Of a DNA stretch of 24,694 nucleotides, positions 24,677 through 24,694 are shown one piece after another; position 1 is the stretch's first letter, and each line of letters opens with the position of its first letter. The position numbers and the translations under genes are program-made. Source of the DNA: Prorocentrum cordatum (lineage: Eukaryota; Sar; Dinophyceae; Prorocentrales; Prorocentraceae); contig CAUYUJ010002699.1 in assembly GCA_963575745.1 (NCBI GenBank), forward strand, positions 1 through 24,694, in the 5' to 3' direction. Under the pieces are notes generated by a model. It was given only the letters and a program-made list of their open reading frames with translations. It was not told the origin of the DNA and searched no databases.

Positions 24677-24694
24677 TATTGAGATGCTTCGAAA

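Noticed and set aside
1-24694. tRNA, rRNA or snRNA genes
   Set aside because: No recognisable cloverleaf with A/B boxes and no rRNA or snRNA landmarks were seen by eye; a covariance-model scan would be needed to exclude them.

Overview
The window looks like nuclear DNA of a GC-rich eukaryotic microbe, most probably a dinoflagellate. Three things point that way. A large decayed retrotransposon has integrase, reverse transcriptase and RNase H fragments that read like the Ty1/copia elements I remember from dinoflagellate genomes. The few exon-like stretches have strongly G/C-ending codons. Most of the rest is trinucleotide microsatellite and minisatellite DNA. The assignment rests on recognition from memory, not a search. 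No rRNA, tRNA, CRISPR array or prokaryote-style operon was seen.

Layout. 1-1140 holds a tandem array with a unit of about 307 bp, interrupted by a CTC tract and pieces of a second repeat. 1137-1660 is a second array with an exact 64-bp period. 1830-9550 is a mosaic of CTC/GAG, GAC and CTG microsatellites with islands of dispersed repeats: a nested-palindrome foldback at 2713-2921, a split repeat at 3355-3695 with an unsplit relative at 7435-7590, and a repeat pair at 5182-5464 and 8263-8374. It also has a possible minus-strand secreted-protein gene (first exon near 5722, another exon at 4701-4977) and a possible plus-strand first exon at 8506.

9551-19873 is the clearest object: a 10.3-kb LTR retrotransposon on the minus strand. 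It has recognisable LTR remnants of TG...CA form at both ends, a tRNA-iMet-like primer-binding site, and decayed gag (zinc knuckle), integrase, a family-specific linker, reverse transcriptase and RNase H, in Ty1/copia order. Every domain carries frameshifts, stops or lost catalytic residues, so it is a fossil. CTC/GAG tracts are nearly absent inside it and resume outside it.

19860-24694 returns to simple sequence: a CAA/CAG tract, a purine-rich tract followed by a 1.2-kb pyrimidine tract with a short exon-like segment at the switch, a 100-N assembly gap, a TAC tract, an exact 11-bp minisatellite, a 9-bp GC-rich minisatellite and more CTC tracts. Very little of the window is likely to be expressed protein-coding sequence. 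The long open frames across microsatellites are open only because triplet repeats lack stops.
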